Notes under the pieces: generated by a model
What the model saw: the letters and a program-made list of their open reading frames with translations, nothing else
Database searches by the model: none
What the model was told of the DNA's origin: nothing
NCBI GenBank assembly: GCA_045629945.1
Contig: JAZQSE010000011.1
Location: 7,503 to 71,502 of the forward strand
From: UBA1765 sp045629945
Lineage (GTDB): Bacteria; Fibrobacterota; Fibrobacteria; Fibrobacterales; Fibrobacteraceae
Reading direction: 5' to 3'
DNA: 64,000 nucleotides
Translations under genes and position numbers: made by a program
Shown: positions 17,135 to 25,153 of the stretch, piece by piece
Layout of the letters: each line of letters opens with the position of its first letter
How positions within the stretch are numbered: the stretch's first letter is position 1

Positions 17135-18431
17135 CTGTTTCCCCTGTTGAAAAATGTTTTTCAATATCTTGTGCCGGGTATAATTTTTCTAAAATCAACT
17201 GGCTTTCAAGTCCCATTCCAGCAGTGCTCAAATGTTTCAATTCAGAAAAAGGAACATGCAAAATTTTTTTACGAAGTTCTTCTTCAAAACGTTTCATATT
17301 ATTGAATTCTTCTAATGAGACACGTGTTTCCCATTTTTTTAAAACCATTTCTCCGACAAGTTTGTGATATTCTTGCATTTGGAGCAAAAGTGGATTTAAG
17401 TCTCTTGAAACGAACCATTCTCTGAAATCAAGTGTAGCATGTTCAATAAAAGTCCGAGCTTTTTCTGCAGCCAGACGGCGCATTTCTCTATTTTTTTCAA
17501 CGACTTTGTTTAAATCATCAATACTGAATAAGCTAATCCCAGGGAAAGAAGCAATTAATGGATCTACATTTCTGGGAGATGCAATATCTACAATTAAAAG
17601 CTCTGTGCGCATTGCATTAGGAACTTCTGATGCTTTGATCAAAAAAGTTTCTGCTTTAGCACAAGTTATCAAAATATCTAATCGTGGCAATTCCTGGACT
17701 AATTGAGTTAAAGGAAAAGCTTCTCCGCCAAAGCAATTTGAAAACTCTTTTGCCTTTTGTTCACTTCTATTAAAGAAAGCAAAATGTTCCACTTTTTCTG
17801 CCGCAAAAGTAGTTGCTGCTAAATGTCCCATTTCTCCAAGGCCTAAAATGCCAACTCGACATTTTGAAATATCTCCGACTTCTTGCTTACAAAGTTCCAT
17901 AGCGGCATGGGCAACAGAAACAGTTCCCATACCTATCCCTGTTTCTTCGCGCACTTGTTTACCTAACGAAAGCGCACTTTGAAAGAGATGATTCAACAAG
18001 ACACCAACGGTTTTCGTTTCTTGCGCTACGCGAAAAGCTTCTCGAACTTGACCTAAAATCTGATTTTCTCCAAGAACAAGACTATCAATCGAAGAAACAA
18101 CTGTATAAAGGTGTGAAACCGCTTCTCCATGAATCAAATAGAAGCAATAGGGAACGATAGAATCTAAGTCTAACTTAGCGTATTCAGCCCACCAATTCAC
18201 CAAAGTATCCGACAACGCTTCTGGGTAAGGTGTTGCAATATAAATTTCGGCCCGATTACAAGTAGAAAGAACCGCAACTTCTGAAACTCCAGGCAATGCA
18301 AGAATACTTTTCATTGTCATGGGATTCTGTAAAGTTCTTGTCAAAGAATCACGAATCGCAACAGGACACGTTTTATGACTAACGCCTAAGACGGCACAAT
18401 GATATTTTTCACACTTTTTCATCATTTTCAC
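17127..18431 (-). CDS. hemA: Glutamyl-tRNA reductase
   Basis: HemA reduces glutamyl-tRNA(Glu) to glutamate-1-semialdehyde with NADPH, the first committed step of the C5 haem pathway. The 434 residues match the family. Key segments are the N-terminal VLGVSHKTCPVAIRD, the catalytic-cysteine motif LSTCNRAEIY (about 55-64), SLVLGENQILGQVREAF (about 116-132), GIGMGTVSVAHAAM, the NADPH-binding GILGLGEMGHLAA (about 193-205) and a C-terminal helical dimerisation domain. The gene heads hemA-hemC-hemD. The next step, hemL, is not in the window. Confidence 0.96.
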   Translation of the reverse strand: MKMMKKCEKYHCAVLGVSHKTCPVAIRDSLTRTLQNPMTMKSILALPGVSEVAVLSTCNRAEIYIATPYPEALSDTLVNWWAEYAKLDLDSIVPYCFYLIHGEAVSHLYTVVSSIDSLVLGENQILGQVREAFRVAQETKTVGVLLNHLFQSALSLGKQVREETGIGMGTVSVAHAAMELCKQEVGDISKCRVGILGLGEMGHLAATTFAAEKVEHFAFFNRSEQKAKEFSNCFGGEAFPLTQLVQELPRLDILITCAKAETFLIKASEVPNAMRTELLIVDIASPRNVDPLIASFPGISLFSIDDLNKVVEKNREMRRLAAEKARTFIEHATLDFREWFVSRDLNPLLLQMQEYHKLVGEMVLKKWETRVSLEEFNNMKRFEEELRKKILHVPFSELKHLSTAGMGLESQLILEKLYPAQDIEKHFSTGETDA

Positions 18432-18519
18432 GGCTGAAAATTAGAATTTTTCTGAATCATCTGGCAAAACCTTATTTATATTTGATTTTGATATGGATTT
18501 TATCCATTTGGAGAAACTT

Positions 18520-19632
18520 ATGAAAAAATTTTTGTTTTCTGTTCTTTGTCCGCTAGCTATGGTTGCTTTTGCTGGCCCATATGATGTTGAAGAATTTACT
18601 GCTCAGGATGTAGGTACTCCTGATAATTACATTGCTGCAGAATTTGGCGGAGAACTTACCACAGCCGATCCGACTGCCGTTGCTGATATTCAGGAAGGTC
18701 GCTTATTTGTCCGTCAAAAATTTGAAGACCCATTTGGCGAAGAAGCCACCACATACCAACTTTATCAAGGTCAAGCAGGTGAACAATTCAGTTCACTTAC
18801 AGCACTTTCTGCAGAAGGTGTTGATTACACCAAATTGGTAAAAGCAAAATTCTACGAACGCCGTGGCATGAAACCAGAAGAAGATGTAGGCAAAGTTTAT
18901 TTTGACGGTAAATCTGTTTTTGCTGAAGGTTTAACCACATTGATAGCTTTCGTTGATGGTTCTCCAGTCACTCTCAAAGGTGATGCTCCTGTAGCAGAAC
19001 CAACAGAACCAGCAGAAGTAGATCCATTTGCTACTCCTGCTGCTGATTCCAGCGTAGCTAGTGCAAGTTCTGAAGAAGATGAATATTGTGATGACACTGA
19101 TCCAGACTGCGAAGAAGAAGACGAAAACCTTTATTCTTATGACGTTTCTGGAAATGTAGATGAAACTAATGCAGCAGCCGACAATTATGAATATTCAACC
19201 ACCGACGCTACAGATGCAGCAACAGCTCGCTTTGGTATTGGCGATGAAGTTCGTTTTTGGACTGCAGTTGGTCTTTCTGCTCTTGCAGCAACAACCGCTG
19301 TGTTAGGTGTTGTCCAGCACATGAAGTCTAACGAAGCAAAAGATGCTTACGACGACCAGAAATCTTTGATTAACAAAATCAAAGACGCTGTGTCTGACGC
19401 TTGTACCGATAAGGGTTCTGCCGATTGTGAAGCTGCTGTAGATTGGTATCTCAAACAAAATTCTGTAGACCTTTCTCAGGGTGCAGAAGGCGAAATTCTC
19501 ACATTGGAAACTCTTGAAAATCGCCGTGATACAAACAAAGACACAATGGATTCTTATGGCATGGCTCGCAACATTTGGTTTGGTGTGACTGCTGCTTCCA
19601 TTACAGCTGCTATTGTTCTCTTTGTATGGTAG
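18520..19632 (+). CDS. Exported hypothetical protein with acidic linker and two C-terminal TM helices
   Basis: I do not recognise this family. A GGAG site 7 nt upstream supports the ATG at 18520, giving 370 residues with a signal peptide MKKFLFSVLCPLAMVAFA. The mature protein has a globular part (about 20-145), a low-complexity Ala/Pro/Glu and Asp/Glu linker including a DEYCDDTDPDCEEEDE run (about 180-200), a hydrophobic helix (FWTAVGLSALAATTAVLGVV, about 245-265), a soluble charged loop with two cysteines and a terminal helix (NIWFGVTAASITAAIVLFVW). The two helices imply inner-membrane anchoring of a periplasmic domain. The last bases overlap the folB start, so the two genes are coupled. Confidence 0.6.
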   Translation: MKKFLFSVLCPLAMVAFAGPYDVEEFTAQDVGTPDNYIAAEFGGELTTADPTAVADIQEGRLFVRQKFEDPFGEEATTYQLYQGQAGEQFSSLTALSAEGVDYTKLVKAKFYERRGMKPEEDVGKVYFDGKSVFAEGLTTLIAFVDGSPVTLKGDAPVAEPTEPAEVDPFATPAADSSVASASSEEDEYCDDTDPDCEEEDENLYSYDVSGNVDETNAAADNYEYSTTDATDAATARFGIGDEVRFWTAVGLSALAATTAVLGVVQHMKSNEAKDAYDDQKSLINKIKDAVSDACTDKGSADCEAAVDWYLKQNSVDLSQGAEGEILTLETLENRRDTNKDTMDSYGMARNIWFGVTAASITAAIVLFVW

Positions 19633-19991
19633 TCCAATTAGGTAAAATTGAAATTAAAGATTTGGGTTTCGAGTGTATTCTCGGGACCCTTCCTTTTGAA
19701 CGGATAAAGCCACAACCTATCGTTTTAAATATTTCTATTGAATTTGATTTTTATCAAGCTGCTATTTCTGAAAACATTGAATGTACAGTAGATTATGCAA
19801 AGCTTGCCTCAGAAATCAGAGAATATATTTGCGAATCAAAATTTCAATTACTAGAAACTCTTACGTTTAATACAGGCAAATTTATTTTAGAAAAATACCC
19901 TCGCGTAAAAATCGTCAGTGTTCGTGTCGAAAAGCCTTTAGCCATTCCTGGAGCAAAATCAGCTTCTGCAGAGATTCTTTTAAAACGGTAA
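19626..19991 (+). CDS. folB: Dihydroneopterin aldolase
   Basis: FolB converts dihydroneopterin to 6-hydroxymethyl-dihydropterin in folate synthesis. From the ATG at 19626, which overlaps the previous stop (ATGGTAG), the product is 121 residues and begins MVVQLGKIEIKDLGFECILG, close to the family consensus. It continues with PQPIVLNISIEFDF, the CTVDYAKLASEI segment, the conserved LLETLTFNTGKFIL helix (LxExLa) and a C-terminal VSVRVEKPLAIPGAKSASAE. Longer upstream starts would add an atypical cysteine-rich N-terminus from the overlapping gene and are rejected. It ends 1 nt from the convergent comM. Confidence 0.93.
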   Translation: MVVQLGKIEIKDLGFECILGTLPFERIKPQPIVLNISIEFDFYQAAISENIECTVDYAKLASEIREYICESKFQLLETLTFNTGKFILEKYPRVKIVSVRVEKPLAIPGAKSASAEILLKR

Positions 19992-19992
19992 T

Positions 19993-21522
19993 TCATTCAT
20001 TTCTACGCAGCATTCTATACTGTAGTGCTTCGGCTAAATCAGGTATTTCAACTACCTCACTTCCACGTAAATCAGCAATAGTTCTTGCCACTTTCAAAAG
20101 CCTATAATAACCTCTTGCACTTAATACCATACGATCTGCAGCATTAACAGCAAAACGTTCTGTATAGGAATTCATTTTTGAAAATTCAACTACTGCTTTA
20201 GAAGTTAAATCGGCATTACAACGAAATTCCTTTGTTCGATTTGTTTGAATATTTCTTGCAGCAACAACTCTTTTTCGAATTTTTGCAGAAGTCTCTGTTG
20301 ACTTTTTTTGTAAAAAATTTCCCGGTTCTACTGGTGGAACACTTACTTGCAAATCAATTCTATCTAAAAGTGGTCCAGAGACTCTTTCCCTATAACGTTT
20401 TTTCGCTTCCGGAAGGCAACGACAACCTTTTTTAGCATCCATTGCATACCCGCAAGGGCAAGGATTCATTGCCGCTCCCATCATAAAACGTGCAGGCCAT
20501 TCTACCCGGCCAGAAGCTCTACTTATGGTTATCACCCCCGCTTCCATAGGTTCTCGTAAAGATTCTAAAGCCATGCGATTAAATTCAGGTAATTCATCTA
20601 AAAAAAGAACTCCATTGTGAGCAAGGCTTGCTTCTCCTGGGAGTAATCTTGATCCACCACCAATTAAAGCAACCATTGATGCAGAATGGTGCGGGGCTCT
20701 GAATGGACGTGTTGCAATATAACGGAATTCTTCTGCTTTTAAAAACCTTGCACAAGAATGAATCCGAGTGCTTTCTAAAATTTCTTCATCCGACATTTCG
20801 GGTAAAATTCCAGGCAAGCAACGCGCACATAATGTTTTTCCAGCTCCTGGAGAACCAATCAATAAAAAATTATGCCCTCCAGCAGCTGCAATTTCTAACG
20901 CACGTTTCACGCCATCCATTCCAACAACATCAGAAAAATCCGGAGAATCATAATTTAATTCTAATGATTTTCTATGCAATCCGGGAGCGCTCAAAGCGCA
21001 ACCGGAAAAAGAATCGTCAATCAAAGCATTCACACATTCAGCAAGCGAAGATACTCCTAGTACTTTTAAATTTTCGACTAGAGAAGCTTCTTTTACATTT
21101 TCTTTAGGGATAACCAACACCGTTTCTCTCTCATTTTTAAGAGTCATCGCAACAGATAAGACTCCATGAATTGGTTTCAATAATCCATCCAAAGAAAGCT
21201 CACCTAAGAAAACAAATCTTGACGGTTCTCGCACAGAAATTTCACCACTTGCCAATAGGAGACCTATTGCTAGTGGCAAATCCAAAGAAGCTCCTTCCTT
21301 ACGCAAATCCGCAGGCGATAAATTAACCGTTGTTCTGAAGCCTGTAACTACTTTACCAATAGAACGAACCGCAGAAACAACTCTTTCTCTAGATTCTCGG
21401 ACAGCACTATCAGGCAAACCAACTAAAGTAAACCCTGGTAATCCCGGAGAAGAATCTACTTCCACACTAACTGGTATCGCTTGTATTCCAGAAAGACAAT
21501 AAGTTCGGATTCTTTGGAACAT
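19993..21522 (-). CDS. comM: YifB/ComM-type Mg-chelatase-like AAA ATPase
   Basis: From the ATG at 21522 the product is 509 residues, starting MFQRIRTYCLSGIQAIPVSV. It has the ComM layout: an N-terminal Lon-protease-like fold with PGLPGFTLVGLPDSAVRES (about 25-43) and the LSPADLRKEGASLDLPLA segment, a magnesium-chelatase AAA domain with Walker A LLIGSPGAGKT (about 217-227), FRAPHHSAS (about 268-276), and the zinc-like CxCG region (MNPCPCGY). ComM homologues are helicases promoting branch migration of incoming DNA in natural transformation, although many non-competent bacteria keep the gene. It follows spoVG by 2 nt. Confidence 0.92.
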   Translation of the reverse strand: MFQRIRTYCLSGIQAIPVSVEVDSSPGLPGFTLVGLPDSAVRESRERVVSAVRSIGKVVTGFRTTVNLSPADLRKEGASLDLPLAIGLLLASGEISVREPSRFVFLGELSLDGLLKPIHGVLSVAMTLKNERETVLVIPKENVKEASLVENLKVLGVSSLAECVNALIDDSFSGCALSAPGLHRKSLELNYDSPDFSDVVGMDGVKRALEIAAAGGHNFLLIGSPGAGKTLCARCLPGILPEMSDEEILESTRIHSCARFLKAEEFRYIATRPFRAPHHSASMVALIGGGSRLLPGEASLAHNGVLFLDELPEFNRMALESLREPMEAGVITISRASGRVEWPARFMMGAAMNPCPCGYAMDAKKGCRCLPEAKKRYRERVSGPLLDRIDLQVSVPPVEPGNFLQKKSTETSAKIRKRVVAARNIQTNRTKEFRCNADLTSKAVVEFSKMNSYTERFAVNAADRMVLSARGYYRLLKVARTIADLRGSEVVEIPDLAEALQYRMLRRNE

Positions 21523-21524
21523 AA

Positions 21525-21851
21525 CTATTCTGCTATAACTTCTTGGTATTTTTCTAGAACACAATTTTCAACATGTTCTCGAAATTGCCTGGCTATTGGC
21601 TGATAAATAGTTTGAAAATCTTCTCCTTTATAAAAAGGATCCAATGGATAACTCACAAATAATCCATGAGCCCCATCAACTATACGAAGGCCTCGTAACA
21701 ACAACTGATCATTTAAAACCACTGTCGCAACGCCCTTCATTTTTCCAGTTAATGCTGGGTCTCTAAAGGGAAACACCCTGACTTCAGTAACTGCTAAACA
21801 ATCAAATTGCAAATTTTCATTTGCTTCTACAACTTCTTTTTTCTTGGCCAT
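21525..21851 (-). CDS. spoVG: SpoVG family regulator
   Basis: The 108-residue protein carries the SpoVG core: CLAVTEVRVFPFRDPALTGK (about 17-36), ATVVLNDQLLLRGLRIVDG (about 42-60) and GLFVSYPLDPF (about 63-73). SpoVG proteins bind nucleic acid and modulate gene expression in Firmicutes and spirochaetes. The role in Fibrobacter-like bacteria is unknown. A strong AAGGAG site 7 nt before the ATG supports the start. The 2-nt gap to comM suggests a two-gene transcript. Confidence 0.9.
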   Translation of the reverse strand: MAKKKEVVEANENLQFDCLAVTEVRVFPFRDPALTGKMKGVATVVLNDQLLLRGLRIVDGAHGLFVSYPLDPFYKGEDFQTIYQPIARQFREHVENCVLEKYQEVIAE

Positions 21852-21904
21852 ATAAACTCCTTATTTTAATGGTCAAGCAGAAGTAAGCAATAACTATGCC
21901 AAAA

Positions 21905-21932
21905 GAAATTCTGGCTTTTTTAGCCAAATTTC
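21905..21932 (-). terminator. Stem-loop between dxr and spoVG
   Basis: An imperfect stem GAAATTTGGCT / AGCCAGAATTTC with a short A-rich loop lies about 70 nt after the dxr stop and is followed on the minus strand by TTTT. It probably ends the dxr message. A separate palindrome ATTAATCAGTGATTAAT at 21979-21995 lies right after dxr. Confidence 0.5.
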
Positions 21933-22000
21933 AAAAGATTTTTTTATAAAATTTTAAATTCCAGCTACTTAATCAATCATTAATCAGTGATTAATCACTT

Positions 22001-23152
22001 TTATTTCGACTGAATCCATTCTGCTGCTAAAATACGCGCTTCTTTATCTGCTTCCAAGGCGTCATCTAGAGAAAGCCTTGTATTAATAATTGGCGCTTTA
22101 GCGACAATATTTTCCAAACATAGCGGAATATCTACAAAACGAATTTTTTCTTCTAGGAATGCCGCTACTAAAACTTCATTTGCCGCATTCAACATTGCTG
22201 GCACAACACCACCCTTCTTTCCGGCTTCAAAGGCTAATGCAAGACAACGGAATTTTTCAAAATCAGGAGCAAAAAATGTAAGCTTTGCTAAAGTCGGCAA
22301 ATCCAGTCTTTCTGTCTGTAAGTTTAAGCGTTCCGGCCATGTCATTGCCACCTGAATAGGAATACGCATATCAGGCGCTCCTAATTGAGCCATTAAACTC
22401 CCATCTCTAAATTGAACAAGAGAATGCACCATGCTCTGCGGATGAACAACAACTTTAATTTGTTCGTAAGGAATGCCAAATAAGAAATGAGCTTCTATTA
22501 CTTCAAGACCTTTATTCATCATAGAAGCAGAGTCTATTGTAATTTTTTTACCCATACTCCAGACTGGGTGATTCAAAGCATCTTTTACTGTTATCGTTTC
22601 AAATTTTTCTTTTGGCCATTCTCTGAATGGGCCACCAGAAGCTGTTATTTGTAAACATTCTACTTCTTCTGAAGAACGGCCTGCAAGGCATTGGAATATT
22701 GCATTGTGTTCTGAATCAATTGGTGTAATATAAGCTTTAGGATTTTCTTTTAAAGCATCCTGAATTACAGGACCAGCCATAACCATTGTTTCTTTATTCG
22801 CTAAAGCGACGTGTTTACCCGCTGCAATAGCTGCAAGAGTCGGTAAACAACCTACAGAGCCCATAACAGCATTTACAATTAAATCAGTATTAGGGTCAAG
22901 CGCTAATTCTTTTAATCCTTCTATCCCCGATAACACAGGACGATTCAAAGCGTTTGACAATTCTTTTGCCGCATTTTCATCAAACATGCATAGTTGTTTT
23001 ACTTTAAATTTCTGAGCAATTTCTGCTACCTTTTTCCAATTAGAATGAGCGGCAACCGCATAAAGTGAAAATCTATCTGGGTGCTGACGAATCACATCAA
23101 CAGTAGAATCCCCAATAGAACCTGTAGCACCTAATAAACAAACCTGACGCAT
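22001..23152 (-). CDS. dxr: 1-deoxy-D-xylulose 5-phosphate reductoisomerase
   Basis: Dxr (IspC) rearranges and reduces DXP to MEP with NADPH, the second step of the non-mevalonate isoprenoid pathway. The 383 residues are typical. The N-terminal NADPH motif LLGATGSIGDSTVDVIRQHP is at 5-24, followed by ALANKETMVMAG (about 115-126), the metal-binding PIDSEHNAIFQCL (about 143-155), TASGGPF (about 170-176), the active-site SMMNKGLEVIEAHFLFG segment (about 209-225) and HPQSMVHSLVQF (about 237-248). It probably feeds lipid and quinone synthesis, and perhaps the GGGP-synthase-like enzyme at 63077. Confidence 0.97.
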   Translation of the reverse strand: MRQVCLLGATGSIGDSTVDVIRQHPDRFSLYAVAAHSNWKKVAEIAQKFKVKQLCMFDENAAKELSNALNRPVLSGIEGLKELALDPNTDLIVNAVMGSVGCLPTLAAIAAGKHVALANKETMVMAGPVIQDALKENPKAYITPIDSEHNAIFQCLAGRSSEEVECLQITASGGPFREWPKEKFETITVKDALNHPVWSMGKKITIDSASMMNKGLEVIEAHFLFGIPYEQIKVVVHPQSMVHSLVQFRDGSLMAQLGAPDMRIPIQVAMTWPERLNLQTERLDLPTLAKLTFFAPDFEKFRCLALAFEAGKKGGVVPAMLNAANEVLVAAFLEEKIRFVDIPLCLENIVAKAPIINTRLSLDDALEADKEARILAAEWIQSK

Positions 23153-23191
23153 ATAAAACTTCCGATAAATTAATTCGATCTTATTTTAAAG

Positions 23192-23240
23192 TAAAAAAAC
23201 TTTATCTGGCATTTTTTGATTTTTTCAAAAAAAGCCAGAT
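23192..23240 (-). terminator. Terminator downstream of the Na/Pi cotransporter gene
   Basis: The arms ATCTGGC (23204-23210) and GCCAGAT (23234-23240) enclose an A/T-rich extension of the stem. On the minus strand a run of T residues follows, about 10-60 nt after the stop codon. Confidence 0.65.
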
Positions 23241-23248
23241 TCTTTTGA

Positions 23249-24931
23249 TTATTGTGATATTGTTTCTGCAACTTGCACAAGATGTTCCTTAATTTTACGA
23301 TACGAAGAAAGCATATCTGTATAAGTCGTAGAAATTAAAGGTTCATATTGCTCTTCTGCTAACTGACTCCAGTGCATACTTCTCAGACTACGAACCAACT
23401 GAGTTATGTCTAACCCTATCTCACGGATTTTTTCCAATTGTTCAAAATTATTCGGAGTATTAATTTGCTGTAAAACAAGTTCTGTCAATTGCTTGTTCTT
23501 TTCATGCAAATTACGCAACCCATTTAAATGTTCTTCGTTGTATTTTAAGTTATTGTCTTGCAAACGCAAATGCAGCTTTAATATCTGGACTATATAATCA
23601 GAAGCCGTTTCTAGGTCATCACTCATTCGAAGTTGACGTTCTGCATCATTTGCAATACTCTGAGACGCTCTACCAGCAAGAAGTCTTGTCAAGAAATTAG
23701 TGACTTCTTCTTGAGCAGAATCTAAATGAGCTTCTCCTGAGAAAACGGCATCACGGCGCTTTTTCGCTTCAGGACCATCACTTAAGCATTCAAGCAAGTC
23801 GTCCATCATGTTATTCAACGATTCACCCATTCCATAAATTTCTCTGCCCGAATGCGTAATAGCTAAAAATGGTGAGGACAATAAATGGTATTCAAGCTTT
23901 GTAGCAACCAATTTCTTTTCTGGAACTTTACTATTAAAGAATTTTTCAAGAATTTTTGCAATGTAACTTGTGAATGGTAAAAACACAAAGAGATTCACTA
24001 CATTAAATGCGGTGTGGAATGTAGCGATAGCTGTTGTCATATTTTCTTTTGAATATTCTATACGAGGTTCCATAGCCATTGCCGGCACATGCAATACATG
24101 TTCTAAAACAAACTGAATCCCATGCAAATAAGGTCTAAAGAGTAAAACGACCCATGCCACACCTATAACATTGAATATAATATGGAATAAAGCTACACGA
24201 CGAGCCGCTTTTGATGTTCCAATTGATGCAATAAAAGCTGTAATCGTTGAACCAATATTTTGACCAAGAATTAAAGCTGCTGAAGTTTCAAAACAAATCA
24301 ACCCTTGATAAGCAAGAGCAATAGTCACCCCTAAAGTTGCTGAAGAAGATTGGACAAGAGCAGTTAGTAAGCAGCCAATTACAACGCATTTTAAAATTCC
24401 AGCAAATGAATCAGCAGAGAACATCGCAAATACGCTACGGAATTTTTCTGACATAGCTAATGGTTCTAAAGCATTTTTCATTTCTTCTAAACCAATAAAA
24501 ACTAAGCCAACACCTAGAATAGCATACATTGTGTAGCGGAGTCGTTCATTTTTAGCGAAACAGAAAAAGAGGGCACAGATTCCGGCTAATGGTAAACCAT
24601 ATTTTCCAATATTTAAAACCAGAACCCAACCAGTAATAGTTGTCCCGACATTTGCTCCCATAATAACGCCAAGCGATTGCTTTAATAGCATCATTTCGGC
24701 ATTAACAAAGCCTATTGTCATAACGGTTGTAATAGCACTAGATTGCACAAGACATGTGACAACCACTCCAACCAAGACTCCTAGAAACCTATTATTGGTA
24801 ACAGCTCCAATCAATCTTTTTAAGGAAGGCCCGGCTACAGTTTGTAGACCATCAGACATAAAACGCATTCCTAGAAGGAACACACCAAGCCCACCTAAAA
24901 GGAAGGCAAACGATTCTATAATCAATGACAC
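23249..24931 (-). CDS. Na/Pi cotransporter family protein with PhoU-like domain
   Basis: The 560-residue protein has the duplicated NptA/YjbB-type membrane domain, with the repeated QSS signatures VVTCLVQSSAITTVMTIGFVN (about 57-77) and LLTALVQSSSATLGVTIALA (about 188-207) and GANVGTTITGW and GQNIGSTITAF partners. About 8-9 TM helices span residues 1-330. The C-terminal 210 residues form a helical PhoU-like cytoplasmic domain. Family members move phosphate with sodium, and in some species export it. The direction here is unknown. The gene is monocistronic, with its own terminator at 23192-23240. Confidence 0.9.
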   Translation of the reverse strand: MSLIIESFAFLLGGLGVFLLGMRFMSDGLQTVAGPSLKRLIGAVTNNRFLGVLVGVVVTCLVQSSAITTVMTIGFVNAEMMLLKQSLGVIMGANVGTTITGWVLVLNIGKYGLPLAGICALFFCFAKNERLRYTMYAILGVGLVFIGLEEMKNALEPLAMSEKFRSVFAMFSADSFAGILKCVVIGCLLTALVQSSSATLGVTIALAYQGLICFETSAALILGQNIGSTITAFIASIGTSKAARRVALFHIIFNVIGVAWVVLLFRPYLHGIQFVLEHVLHVPAMAMEPRIEYSKENMTTAIATFHTAFNVVNLFVFLPFTSYIAKILEKFFNSKVPEKKLVATKLEYHLLSSPFLAITHSGREIYGMGESLNNMMDDLLECLSDGPEAKKRRDAVFSGEAHLDSAQEEVTNFLTRLLAGRASQSIANDAERQLRMSDDLETASDYIVQILKLHLRLQDNNLKYNEEHLNGLRNLHEKNKQLTELVLQQINTPNNFEQLEKIREIGLDITQLVRSLRSMHWSQLAEEQYEPLISTTYTDMLSSYRKIKEHLVQVAETISQ

Positions 24932-25153
24932 AAAAAATCCTTTGCTTGATAAATTATAAACAAGCTGATTTTTCCAGATGCTCTAAATTTAGAAATAGAA
25001 GTTTAATTTGTTAAAAAAGTTTCTTTTTTATAGCAATCTTTCGCATTTTCTCTTAAATCGTGGTTTCAAAAAGAAACACTTTTAACTATAAAGGTTATAA
25101 AATTCTGTTTTTTTAAAGCTAGTTTAGAGACAACTTCTTTCAAAAGGGTTTTT

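Noticed and set aside
21979..21995. Palindrome ATTAATCAGTGATTAAT after dxr
   Set aside because: It is A/T-only apart from three bases and sits just downstream of a stop codon. It is too simple to claim as an operator without conservation.
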